DNA from: an uncultured Sphingomonadales bacterium
GTDB taxonomy: Bacteria; Pseudomonadota; Alphaproteobacteria; Sphingomonadales; Sphingomonadaceae
NCBI GenBank assembly: GCA_937898525.1
Contig: CALCBC010000035.1
Location: 1 to 20,254 of the forward strand
DNA length: 20,254 bases
Reading direction: 5' to 3'
Shown: positions 1-7,059 of the stretch, piece after piece
Layout: each line of letters opens with the position of its first letter
Numbering within the stretch: the first letter of the stretch is position 1
The notes under the pieces: model-generated
What the model saw: only the letters and a program-made list of their open reading frames with translations
What the model was told of the DNA's origin: nothing
Databases searched by the model: none
Position numbers and translations under genes: made by a program

Positions 1-341
1 GCCCGGTTGTTCATCCTCGTGCCGGCCGAGGCCGTCAGGGCCTTGAGCAGCGTGGTGCCGCCGGGCGAGCTGGTCTCCGCCTTGCGCACGAGCACGTAGT
101 GCGTCTTCATCAGCGTCAGGCCCGCGGTCTTGCGCCGCTCGCTCGGCGAGAGCGAGATCGGGTATCCGATCCGCCGCTCGAAGGAGCGCTGGATCTCGTT
201 CATCTCGCGGTTCCAGGTCATGTCGTCGTACTGCCAGTCGGCCGCCGGAGTACGGGCGGCCCAGCGCAGCCCGGCTTCGTGCGGCCGGTGCCGGCGAGCC
301 CAGTCCTCGATGGCTGCAGTCGCTGCGTCGTGCAGGTCCAT
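1..341 (-). CDS. Unknown protein, C-terminus cut by window edge
   Basis: This is an open frame of about 113 codons running off the left edge with no stop, so the C-terminus is missing. I do not recognise the family. The visible part is soluble-looking and rich in charged and aromatic residues (MDLHDAATAAIEDWARR at the start, later RRIGYPISLSPSERRK), with no membrane segment or signal peptide. Two ATGs compete: 345-347 and 339-341. The motif AGGGGA lies immediately before the first and six bases before the second, so I chose 341. It is the last visible gene of the minus-strand operon headed by the HTH gene at 1756 and starts about 13 bases after the preceding stop, so co-transcription is likely. 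Coding is supported by the position in the operon and the long open frame; function is unknown. Confidence 0.6.
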   Translation of the reverse strand, partial: MDLHDAATAAIEDWARRHRPHEAGLRWAARTPAADWQYDDMTWNREMNEIQRSFERRIGYPISLSPSERRKTAGLTLMKTHYVLVRKAETSSPGGTTLLKALTASAGTRMNNR

Positions 342-354
342 GGTCATTCCCCTG

Positions 355-804
355 TCAAGAAAAGCGCCAGCTGCGGTACGGGCCGATCCGCTCGAACCGC
401 CGCGCATGCGCGTAGGCACCGCAAACGAGGGCGATCAGCTGGATGTAGGCAGGCAGCTGGGTCATCGCCCAGTAGGCGCGCCGCATTCCACCCGGTTCGA
501 GGAACGCAACGAGGTGCCCCGACACGCACATCAATTGCGCTGCCGCGGCCCAAAGCGGCCACATTCGGTTGGCGCGGAGCGCCAGCCAGGTGATGGCCAC
601 CAGTTCAGCCCCGTCCAGGACGACGTGGACGGGATCGACCGTGTCGAAGCCCGATGGTCCGAAGACCAGGTGATAGGACACGTCCGAGATCATCCACGCG
701 ACAATGATGCCCGCGGCGATGCGCTCGGGAGGGCCGCCGCGACCGTAGGCTACGATCACGGCGCCCAGGATCAGCGTGACCCCTATGAGAACGTCAGGCG
801 CCAT
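355..804 (-). CDS. Small multi-pass membrane protein of unknown function
   Basis: A 149-residue hydrophobic protein with four to five probable membrane helices at roughly residues 4-20, 29-47, 60-78, 82-100 and 113-132. It ends in a short basic cytoplasmic-type tail (ARRFERIGPYRSWRFS). A longer frame reaches 888, but those extra 28 residues are polar and overlap the previous gene, so the ATG at 802-804 is preferred; it begins MAPDVLIGV, already inside the first helix. It lies 32 bases after the small helical protein gene and 13 bases before the partial gene, in the operon led by the membrane-anchored HTH protein. No catalytic motif is visible. It could be a sensor or membrane partner of that regulator, but that is inference from position only. 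Confidence 0.72.
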   Translation of the reverse strand: MAPDVLIGVTLILGAVIVAYGRGGPPERIAAGIIVAWMISDVSYHLVFGPSGFDTVDPVHVVLDGAELVAITWLALRANRMWPLWAAAAQLMCVSGHLVAFLEPGGMRRAYWAMTQLPAYIQLIALVCGAYAHARRFERIGPYRSWRFS

Positions 805-836
805 GTTTGTGGTTCGACTTGTTCGCGGCCGCCGAG

Positions 837-1160
837 CTAGCTGGCCAGTTCCATGTGCGAGGTCCTCCGGGGCTCGTCGGGCGGACACTCGTCGGCCACA
901 CCCATCTCGCGCTGAACGTCAAGCAGCGACCCGTGGACCCGCGCCAGGTTGCCGCCGGCGTCGAGCAGGGCCTGCTGGGCCTTGGCCAGGCGCAGCAGCG
1001 CCTCGTGCCCGGTGAACGGCGACGAGCCGGTCTCTCGGCGCGCGGTGACCATCGTGGTGAACAGCGACGAATGGCGGATCAGCGCCTCGTCTAGCGCTCT
1101 CTCCGCTTCCGCGATGTCACGGGCGATGCGCATCTGCGCGACGGGAACAGGCATGGACAT
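837..1160 (-). CDS. Small helical protein of unknown function
   Basis: A 107-residue soluble protein, strongly alpha-helical by composition (long Ala/Leu/Glu/Arg stretches such as IAEAERALDEALIRH and LRLAKAQQALLDAGGNLARVH), possibly a helical bundle or coiled coil. The tail after about residue 85 is polar and looks disordered. The frame extends upstream to 1532, but that part is the antisense shadow of the HTH gene. The ATG at 1158-1160 has a strong Shine-Dalgarno (GAGGGAG) eight bases upstream, which fixes the start. It follows the HTH gene by 77 bases and precedes the membrane protein gene by 32. No named family is recognised. The predicted fold would suit a protein-protein adaptor, but there is no direct evidence. 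Confidence 0.72.
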   Translation of the reverse strand: MSMPVPVAQMRIARDIAEAERALDEALIRHSSLFTTMVTARRETGSSPFTGHEALLRLAKAQQALLDAGGNLARVHGSLLDVQREMGVADECPPDEPRRTSHMELAS

Positions 1161-1237
1161 AATCGAATCTCCCTCGTTCGGCGGACCGCGGGATACGGCC
1201 GCCCGGTCGCCAAGGTGATCGAGTTGTCCTGAGCCCG

Positions 1238-1756
1238 CTACGTCGCCATCAGCTCCGAGAGCTGAGAGAAGATGGCGAGACCGCCGAGCACGAGAATGAC
1301 GAGAAACACCGCAATCGCGATGATCGCCCCCAGCCGGATCAGCGTGCCGTAACGGCCCTCGAACAACTCTGGGACGACAGGATAATCCGATTCCGGCTCG
1401 CGCGGCTGGTCGGGTGTGGTCCGCTCCCGCCGGTGGAGCAGCGAGAGCGGACCCGCCTGCGTCCTGACACCGGTATCCGCTTCGGCAGCGGCGGCGGCGA
1501 TACGGGAATCTTGATATGTCAATTGCCCGCATATCTCGACGAGACGGCGGTAGAGCTGGGCGACTTCGCTGCGGCTGGAGGCGCCGAGCTTTTCCTTGGC
1601 GAACTGGATGCGCTGGTCGACCGTGTGCGGCGAAATCCCGAGCTCGCGGCCGATCTCCTTGGAGGTCTTGTGCTCTATCAGGAGGTCGAGCACCTCGCGC
1701 TGCTTGGGCGTCAGCCCGGCCAGCATGAATTCGATCTCGGAGTGCTCGCGCCCCAT
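1238..1756 (-). CDS. LuxR-type HTH protein with C-terminal membrane anchor
   Basis: A 172-residue predicted transcriptional regulator. Residues about 13-72 form a LuxR/GerE-type helix-turn-helix: LTPKQREVLDLLIE, then SKEIGRELGISPHTVDQRI with the recognition helix, then the usual fourth helix. A polar linker of about 60 residues follows, and residues about 139-164 are one hydrophobic membrane helix (RLGAIIAIAVFLVILVLGG). The DNA-binding domain would therefore face the cytoplasm, held to the inner membrane from its C-terminal side, with only a few residues outside. There is no receiver or autoinducer-binding domain, so the input is unknown. The ATG at 1756 has AGGGG a few bases upstream. It is the first gene of the minus-strand operon and is divergent from thpR. 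Regulation of its own operon is plausible but unproven. Confidence 0.85.
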   Translation of the reverse strand: MGREHSEIEFMLAGLTPKQREVLDLLIEHKTSKEIGRELGISPHTVDQRIQFAKEKLGASSRSEVAQLYRRLVEICGQLTYQDSRIAAAAAEADTGVRTQAGPLSLLHRRERTTPDQPREPESDYPVVPELFEGRYGTLIRLGAIIAIAVFLVILVLGGLAIFSQLSELMAT

Positions 1757-2119
1757 GTCGCCCCTGCGTTTTCTATATCCTTGCCCCCGCCGCGACGATC
1801 TCGTTTCGGGCCGTCACGAATTGCATCCGATTGGGACCATATCACGTTAAGATTTGCAAAGGGAAACCGCAGCACGGGACCGGATATCGACAAACGTCCT
1901 CGCGCTCCCGGCAGACGCCACGGATATCCGCTCGCCCCGTCAAAGGGGCCATTCATCCCGAATTGACGCCAGGTCGCGAAACTGCGGCCGGGGGGCCCGG
2001 TTGACCCGGGCGTAGCGGAAAGGCGGCTCGGTGCTTCCCCCGAGCCCTTCGCGGTCGCACCCCCCGCACCGGGCCGCCGCCTGCTTCCCGATCCCGCACG
2101 CCGCCCCTAGGATGGTGCG
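1757..2119. other. Divergent intergenic region between HTH operon and thpR
   Basis: About 360 bases without a convincing gene. It must carry the promoter of the HTH operon (leftward) and that of thpR (rightward). The part around 1840-1865 (CACGTTAAGATTTGCAAAGG) is the only clearly AT-richer stretch and is the likeliest promoter zone, but I cannot assign -35/-10 boxes with confidence. A short perfect hairpin (GCCCGG, loop TTGAC, CCGGGC) lies at 1995-2011 without a T-tract. The short frames here look like GC-rich noise. thpR is preceded by AGGA seven bases before its ATG. Confidence 0.5.
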
Positions 2120-2695
2120 ATGCCTCACCGCCTCTTCGTCGGCATTCGCCCGCCGGTACCGGTCCGTGACGCGTTGCTCGACGCGATGGAAGCCCTCGAC
2201 GGCGCCCGCTGGGTCGACGAGGACAACCTCCACTTGACACTCCGTTTCGTCGGCGAGGTCGAGCGGCCGGCCGCGAACGACCTGGCCGAAGCGCTCAGCT
2301 GCATCGCCTCGCCGCGCTTCGATCTGTGCGTCGCCGGCGTCGGCGCGTTCGAGCGCACACGCGCGGGACGATCCCTTCCGCACGCGATCTGGGCCCGCGT
2401 CCCGCCGAGCCCCGAGCTCGAGCGCCTGCGCCACAAGGTCGAGCGCGCCTGCGAGGCTGCCGGCCTCGGCCGCGAGACGCGCAAGTTCATCCCGCACATA
2501 ACCCTCGCCCGCATCGACCGCGGGACCCCGCGGGTAGCGGAATGGCTCGCGGCGAGGAGCGAGCTGGCCGCCGGCCCATGGACGGTCGACGCCTTCGTCC
2601 TCTTCGAAAGCCACCTCGGCCGGACCGGCGCTCACTACGAGGAAGTCGCGCGCTATCCGCTGGGAACGGCCGCTCCCGCCCCGCACGGAAAATAG
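2120..2695 (+). CDS. thpR: RNA 2',3'-cyclic phosphodiesterase (LigT/ThpR, 2H family)
   Basis: A 191-residue member of the 2H phosphoesterase superfamily, which opens RNA 2',3'-cyclic phosphates (and in vitro can join tRNA halves with 2'-5' links). Both HxT catalytic motifs are intact: HLTLRF (His38, Thr40) and HITLAR (His126, Thr128), spaced as expected for the two lobes. The N-terminus MPHRLFVGIRPP matches the family's typical (R)LFxAI start. Length is normal (about 175-195). The ATG at 2120 has AGGA seven bases upstream. The last codons (GGA AAA TAG) are shared with a REP-like palindrome beginning at 2687, so the repeat appears to supply the stop codon. The gene precedes the M3 peptidase gene on the same strand by 193 bases, most of it repeat, so it may be its own transcription unit. 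Confidence 0.93.
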   Translation: MPHRLFVGIRPPVPVRDALLDAMEALDGARWVDEDNLHLTLRFVGEVERPAANDLAEALSCIASPRFDLCVAGVGAFERTRAGRSLPHAIWARVPPSPELERLRHKVERACEAAGLGRETRKFIPHITLARIDRGTPRVAEWLAARSELAAGPWTVDAFVLFESHLGRTGAHYEEVARYPLGTAAPAPHGK

Positions 2696-2763
2696 GGACA
2701 GTCCCTGTTCTTCCGAGGAGGGGCACGAGCCCCGCCAAGCCCCCCGGAAACAGGGACTGTCCC
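2687..2763. repeat. REP-like palindromic repeat, copy 1 (GGGACAGTCCC family)
   Basis: Two inverted arms, AATAGGGACAGTCCCTGTT on the left and AACAGGGACTGTCCC on the right, separated by about 36 bases that contain a further hairpin (GGGGCACGAGCCCC at 2720-2733). Each arm is itself palindromic about its central base. The left arm, starting GGAAAATAGGGACAG, is repeated almost exactly at 13908. The structure could fold into a long RNA hairpin between thpR and the peptidase gene. Elements with this core are reminiscent of REP sequences mobilised by RAYT (Y1-type) transposases; that link is inference and no such transposase is in the window. Confidence 0.85.
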
Positions 2764-2888
2764 GCTTTCGAGGGCAGCGCCGGCTCCCACGCCTGCCCCC
2801 GGCGCCCCTTGCCTCCCCGCCCCGCGCCGCTTACTCGGTTGCCCATGAAACCGACCGGCGCCGCCCGCGCGCGAGGAGACATCCCGAC

Positions 2889-5060
2889 ATGACCATCCGC
2901 CTCATCACCGGCGTCGCGCTCGGCGCGCTGCTGGCCGCCTGCACCACGACCCAGGACACCGCGATGCCCGCCACGGCTTCCGTCAGCATCCCCCAGGCCA
3001 CCGGCCCGTTCGCCGAGGACTGGACGCTGCCGTTCCACACCACCGATTTCAGCAAGATCCAGGACAGCGACTACAAGCCCGCGTTCGAGCAGGCGATGGC
3101 GATCCATCGCGCCGAGATCGAGGCGATCAAGGCCAACCCCGAACCGCCGACGTTCGACAACACGATCGTCGCCCTCGAACGCTCGGGCCGGATGCTGAAT
3201 CGCGTCTACGCCGCGTTCGGTACCGTCACCGGCGCCCACACCAACGCCACGCTCGACGCGATCGAGGCCGAGATGTCGCCGAAGCTTTCGGCGCACTTCG
3301 ACGCGATCACGCTCGATCCCGAACTCTTCGCCCGGGTCAAGGCGGTGTACGACAACCGCGCGGCCATGAGCCTGACGCCCGAGGACGCCTGGCTGCTCGA
3401 GGACACCTGGCGCGACATGGTCCACGCCGGCGCGCTGCTCGACGACGCGCAGAAGGAGGAGGTCAAGGCGATCAACACCCGCCTGTCCGAGCTGACCACC
3501 CAGTTCTCGCAGCGGCTGGTCGAAGCGACCAATGCCAACGCGCTGGTCGTCGCCGACCGCGCCGCTCTCGCCGGCCTCAGCGAGGCCGAGATTACCGCCG
3601 CGGCCAAGGCCGCCGAAGCGCGCGGCCTTTCCGGCCAGTACCTGCTCGCGCTACAGAACACGACGCAGCAGCCCGCGCTGGCGACGCTCGCCGACCGCGC
3701 CACGCGCGAGGCGCTGTTCGAACGCTCGGTCCACCGTGCCGACCGCGGCGATGCCAACGACACGCGCGCCCTGCTCGCCGAGATCGTCCAGCTGCGCGCG
3801 CGCAAGGCGGCGCTGTTCGGCGAACCGAACTGGGCTGCCTACACGATGTACGACCGCATGGCGCAGGACCCCGGGACCGCGCTCGACTTCATGCGCCGCA
3901 TGGTCCCGGCGCTCGCCGAGACCCAGCGGCGCGAGGCGGCCATTCTCAACGAGGCCATCCGCGCCGACGGCAAGGACTTCGAAGTCCGCCCGTGGGACTG
4001 GCAGATGTACGCCGACAAGGTGAAGCAGCAGCGCTACGCGTTCGACGAAGAGACCGTTAAGGCCTACTTCCAGATCGACCGCGTGCTCGAGGACGGCGTG
4101 TTCTACGCCGCCAACCGGCTCTACGGCGTGACGTTCGAGAAGCGCACCGACCTGCCGGTGTGGCACCCCGACGTCTCGGTCTACACCGTGTTCGACCACG
4201 ACGGCTCCGAGCTCGGGCTGTTCTACTTCGATCCCTATCAGCGCGATTCCAAGCGCGGCGGCGCGTGGATGAGCACGCTGGTCGACCAGAGCAAGCTGTT
4301 CGGCACCAGGACCGTCGCCTACAACGTGCTCAACATCCCCAAGGCCGCCGAGGGCCAGCCGCAGCTGGTCAGCTGGGACAACGTGCAGACGATGTTCCAC
4401 GAATTCGGCCACGCGCTGCACTACCTGTTCAGCGACCTGACCTACCCTTCGGGCGGCAGCGTCGCGCGCGACTTCGTCGAGTACCCGAGTCAGGTGAACG
4501 AGATGTGGGCCAGCCACCCCGAAGTGCTGGCCAACTACGCGCGGCACCACCAGACCGGCGAGCCGATGCCGATCGAGCTGATCGAGCGGATCGAGGCGGC
4601 CGGCAAGTGGAACCAGGGCTACGAGCTCGGCGAGCTGCTCGAGGCCGCGCTGCTCGACATGGAGTGGCATGCGCTGACCCCGGAGCAGGCCGCCGCCGTC
4701 TCGACGCCGGACGAGGTCGACGCGTTCGAAGCCGCGGCGCTCGACCGCCTCGGGCTCGAGGTCGCGCTGGTCCCGCCGCGCTACCGCTCGAGCTACTTCC
4801 GCCACGTGTTCGCCGACCCGGAAGGCTACTCGGCCGGCTACTACTCGTACCTGTGGACCGAGATGCTCGACCGCGACAGCCGCGCCTGGTTCCGCGAGAA
4901 CGGCGGCCTGACCCGCGCCAACGGCGACCACTTCCGCGCCACCGTGCTGAGCAAGGGCGGCACGCAGGACTACTTCGACCTGTTCCGCGCCTTCGCCGGC
5001 CGCGAGCCGCGGGTCGAACCGATGCTCGAGGCGCGCGGGCTGACCGGGGGCGAGGAATAG
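2889..5060 (+). CDS. dcp: M3 family metallopeptidase (peptidyl-dipeptidase Dcp-like), lipoprotein
   Basis: A 723-residue zinc metallopeptidase of the thimet oligopeptidase/Dcp family, which removes dipeptides from the C-terminus of small peptides. The zinc motif HEFGHALH is at residues 504-511 (His504, Glu505, His508). A third ligand candidate lies in DFVEYPSQVNEMW (Glu531), with the family's tyrosine/His-rich segment RYRSSYFRHVFADPEGYSAG near residue 630. The N-terminus is a signal peptide ending in a lipobox (LLAAC, Cys18), so the enzyme should be a lipoprotein working outside the cytoplasm, unlike the cytoplasmic E. coli Dcp. The ATG at 2889 is preceded by GAGGAGA with nine bases spacing. 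Length fits the family (about 680-720 plus signal). The downstream neighbour is a repeat cluster and the gene converges on btuD. The oligopeptidase-A branch is an alternative, but the lipoprotein Dcp type is common in this group. Confidence 0.92.
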   Translation: MTIRLITGVALGALLAACTTTQDTAMPATASVSIPQATGPFAEDWTLPFHTTDFSKIQDSDYKPAFEQAMAIHRAEIEAIKANPEPPTFDNTIVALERSGRMLNRVYAAFGTVTGAHTNATLDAIEAEMSPKLSAHFDAITLDPELFARVKAVYDNRAAMSLTPEDAWLLEDTWRDMVHAGALLDDAQKEEVKAINTRLSELTTQFSQRLVEATNANALVVADRAALAGLSEAEITAAAKAAEARGLSGQYLLALQNTTQQPALATLADRATREALFERSVHRADRGDANDTRALLAEIVQLRARKAALFGEPNWAAYTMYDRMAQDPGTALDFMRRMVPALAETQRREAAILNEAIRADGKDFEVRPWDWQMYADKVKQQRYAFDEETVKAYFQIDRVLEDGVFYAANRLYGVTFEKRTDLPVWHPDVSVYTVFDHDGSELGLFYFDPYQRDSKRGGAWMSTLVDQSKLFGTRTVAYNVLNIPKAAEGQPQLVSWDNVQTMFHEFGHALHYLFSDLTYPSGGSVARDFVEYPSQVNEMWASHPEVLANYARHHQTGEPMPIELIERIEAAGKWNQGYELGELLEAALLDMEWHALTPEQAAAVSTPDEVDAFEAAALDRLGLEVALVPPRYRSSYFRHVFADPEGYSAGYYSYLWTEMLDRDSRAWFRENGGLTRANGDHFRATVLSKGGTQDYFDLFRAFAGREPRVEPMLEARGLTGGEE

Positions 5061-5066
5061 GGGCAA

Positions 5067-5381
5067 GGGCCCTCATCCAACTGCGACTAAGCCCCTGCGG
5101 GGCTAAGTCTTCGTATCCTTCTCCCGCAAGCGGGAGAAGGAGCCTAGTCGCGAGCGCCGCACCCTTCTTCGCAAGCGGGAGAAAGACCTTGGTCGCGAGC
5201 GCCGCGCCCTTCTTCTCCCACAAGCGGGAGAAGGAGCTTGTCGTGAGCGCCGCGCCCTTCTTCTCCCGCAAGCGGGAGCAGGAGCTTGGTCGCAAGCGCC
5301 GCACCCTTCTTCTCCCACTGGTGGGAGAAGGATAGCGAAGCTTACCGCCGAAGGCGGTTAGCGGAGCTTGGATGAGGGCCC
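5067..5381. repeat. Composite repeat: outer inverted ends and five tandem hairpin units
   Basis: The ends are a 14-base inverted repeat: GGGCCCTCATCCAA at 5067-5080 and TTGGATGAGGGCCC at 5368-5381. Inside are five head-to-tail units starting at about 5117, 5163, 5208, 5256 and 5304 (period 45-48), each with a hairpin of the type CTTCTCCCGCAAGCGGGAG followed by a spacer like GCTTGGTCGCGAGCGCCGC. Unit 2 lacks the TCCC, and unit 5 has a changed loop (CACTGGTG). Further small hairpins flank the array (GCCCCTGCGGGGC at 5091-5103; CCGCCGAAGGCGG at 5346-5358). The element lies between the converging ends of the peptidase gene and btuD, and its right arm encodes the last residues of BtuD. It may act as a bidirectional terminator, but there is no clear T-tract. 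Confidence 0.88.
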
Positions 5382-6106
5382 CTTCCCCCTTCCGCCACCA
5401 GCGCCCGCGCGCCCGGTTCGCCGAGCCAGCGCGCCGCCACGCCCCACACCCGCGCAATCACCGCCTCCGACAGCGCCTCCTCCGGCGCCCCCTCGGCCGC
5501 CAGCCGCCCGCGCTCGAGCACCAGCACCCGGTCGGCGTGGTTCATTGCCAGCGCCAGGTCGTGCAGCACCAGCACCACCCCGGTGCCCGCGTCGGACGCC
5601 GCGCGCAGGTGCGCCAGCAATGCCAGCTGGTGCAAGAGGTCGAGCGCCGCGAGGGGTTCGTCCGCAAGGATCCACTGCGGCTCGCCCGCCAGCACCCGCG
5701 CCAGCAGCGCCCGCGCCCGCTCGCCGCCCGACAGGGTCGACACGGGCCGCCCTGCCAGCGCCGCGAGATCGACCGCCGCCAGCGCCTCGGCGACCTGCAC
5801 CTCGCCCCGATCTCCGTGCGGCAACCGCCCGAGCGCGACGAGCCTCGCGACCGACAGGTCCCACGCGACCTCGCCGACTTGCGGCAGGTACCCTATCCGC
5901 CGTGCGCGCTCGCGCCCGCGCGGCAGGCGTGCGCCATCGAGACGCACCTTGCCGGCCTCCGGCTCGACCAGCCCGGCCAGCACCTGCAGCAGCGTCGACT
6001 TCCCCGCCCCGTTGGGCCCGCAGATCGCGGTGATCCGCCCGCGCTCGAACGCCGCCGTGACCGCCCCGAGCCGGTTCCGCACTGCCACCGAGTTTACCTC
6101 GATCAT
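5342..6106 (-). CDS. btuD: Vitamin B12 ABC transporter, ATP-binding protein
   Basis: A 254-residue ABC ATPase powering cobalamin import across the inner membrane. Visible motifs: Walker A GPNGAGKST (residues 30-38), signature LSGGER (125-130), Walker B with catalytic Glu in WILADEP (Glu150), and the H-loop His182 in VLHDLALAMNHADRV. The fold is of the FepC/BtuD/HmuV type. Its ATG overlaps the btuC stop as ATGA, and with btuB, btuF and a cobalamin riboswitch upstream the substrate is most likely B12 rather than heme or ferric siderophore. The last 13 or so residues (GPHPSSANRLRR) and the stop codon fall inside the right arm of the composite repeat, so the C-terminus looks repeat-derived; the family core ends before this. 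It is the last gene of the operon. Confidence 0.92.
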   Translation of the reverse strand: MIEVNSVAVRNRLGAVTAAFERGRITAICGPNGAGKSTLLQVLAGLVEPEAGKVRLDGARLPRGRERARRIGYLPQVGEVAWDLSVARLVALGRLPHGDRGEVQVAEALAAVDLAALAGRPVSTLSGGERARALLARVLAGEPQWILADEPLAALDLLHQLALLAHLRAASDAGTGVVLVLHDLALAMNHADRVLVLERGRLAAEGAPEEALSEAVIARVWGVAARWLGEPGARALVAEGGRGPHPSSANRLRR

Positions 6107-7059
6107 TCAAGCACCTCCCGCCGCATCCTCAGCAGCAACGCGAGGAAGAACGGCGCCCCGACGAGGCTCAGCGCGATCCCGAGCCTGAGCTCGGTCACCA
6201 GCGGCAGGATCCGGCAGAGGCAATCGGCCACCAGCACCAGCAACGCCCCGGCAAGCGCGCTCGGCACGATCAGCGACGAGGGCCGGCTATCGGTCAGCGG
6301 ACGCACCAGGTGCGGCACGATCAGCCCGACGAAGCCGACGATTCCCGCCACCGCCACGCCGCTGCCGACCGTCAGCCCGGTCCCCGCGATCAGCAGCGCC
6401 TGCAGCCGCCGGGGCTCGACGCCGAGCGAGCGCGCCGCGCTTTCCCCGAGCGTCAGCGCGTCGAGCCCGGGCCCGGCGAGCCGCAGCAGCACTATCCCCG
6501 CCAGCGTCAGCGGTGCCGCGAGCCACACGTCGCTCCAGCTGCGATCGGTCAGCGCTCCCATCAGCCAGGTGACGATCTCGCTCATCGCGAAGGCGTTCGG
6601 CGCGAGGCTGATCGCAAGGCTGGTCAGCGCGCCGGCGAGGCTGGCGATCATCATCCCCGCGAGCGTGAACAGCGCGATCCCCGCGCCGCGCCCGACGATC
6701 AGCGCCAGCAAGGCCATCGCCCCGCCGGCCCCCGCCAGCGCGAACCCCGGCAGCAGCCAGGCGGCAGCGGCATAACCGAACCACAAGCTCGCCACCGCCC
6801 CGAGAGCGGCGCCCGGTGCGATCCCGAACAGCCCCGGGTCGGCCAGCGGATTGCGCAGATACCCCTGCATCGCCGCCCCCGCCGCCCCGAGCCCCGCGCC
6901 GATCACGATCGCCAGGAGCGCGCGAGGTAACCGCAGTTCGGCGAGGATCACCACGGCGTTCGGCGTCGCCCACGGATCGAGCCACACGCGCCCTGCGAGC
7001 AGCGACAGCGGCAGGGCAAGGAACAGGAGCGCGGTCAGGAGGGGGATCGTCCGGGTCAT
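6103..7059 (-). CDS. btuC: Vitamin B12 ABC transporter, permease protein
   Basis: A 318-residue FecCD/BtuC-family permease, highly hydrophobic throughout with many membrane helices. Characteristic segments are LRLPRALLAIVIGAGLGAAG near residues 38-57, the NPLADPGLFGIAPGA motif after it, and GIVGFVGLIVPHLVRPL near residue 245, which contains the region contacting the ATPase. The longer frame to 7884 is an antisense or out-of-frame extension through btuF. The ATG at 7057-7059 overlaps the btuF stop (ATGA), and the btuC stop overlaps the btuD start the same way, so translation is probably coupled along the operon. Length is normal for the family (about 320-350). Family membership alone would also allow iron-siderophore or heme transport; the riboswitch upstream argues for B12. 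Confidence 0.92.
   Translation of the reverse strand: MTRTIPLLTALLFLALPLSLLAGRVWLDPWATPNAVVILAELRLPRALLAIVIGAGLGAAGAAMQGYLRNPLADPGLFGIAPGAALGAVASLWFGYAAAAWLLPGFALAGAGGAMALLALIVGRGAGIALFTLAGMMIASLAGALTSLAISLAPNAFAMSEIVTWLMGALTDRSWSDVWLAAPLTLAGIVLLRLAGPGLDALTLGESAARSLGVEPRRLQALLIAGTGLTVGSGVAVAGIVGFVGLIVPHLVRPLTDSRPSSLIVPSALAGALLVLVADCLCRILPLVTELRLGIALSLVGAPFFLALLLRMRREVLE

Noticed and set aside
1995..2011. Hairpin as a terminator between divergent genes
   Set aside because: The stem is only six pairs and no T-tract follows on either strand; divergent genes need no terminator here.
3651..5066. 471-codon minus-strand open frame
   Set aside because: Antisense shadow of the M3 peptidase gene; no recognisable motif.
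5117..5331. Possible CRISPR array
   Set aside because: Units are spaced regularly (45-48 bases), but the sequence between hairpins is also repeated, so there are no unique spacers, and no cas genes are near.
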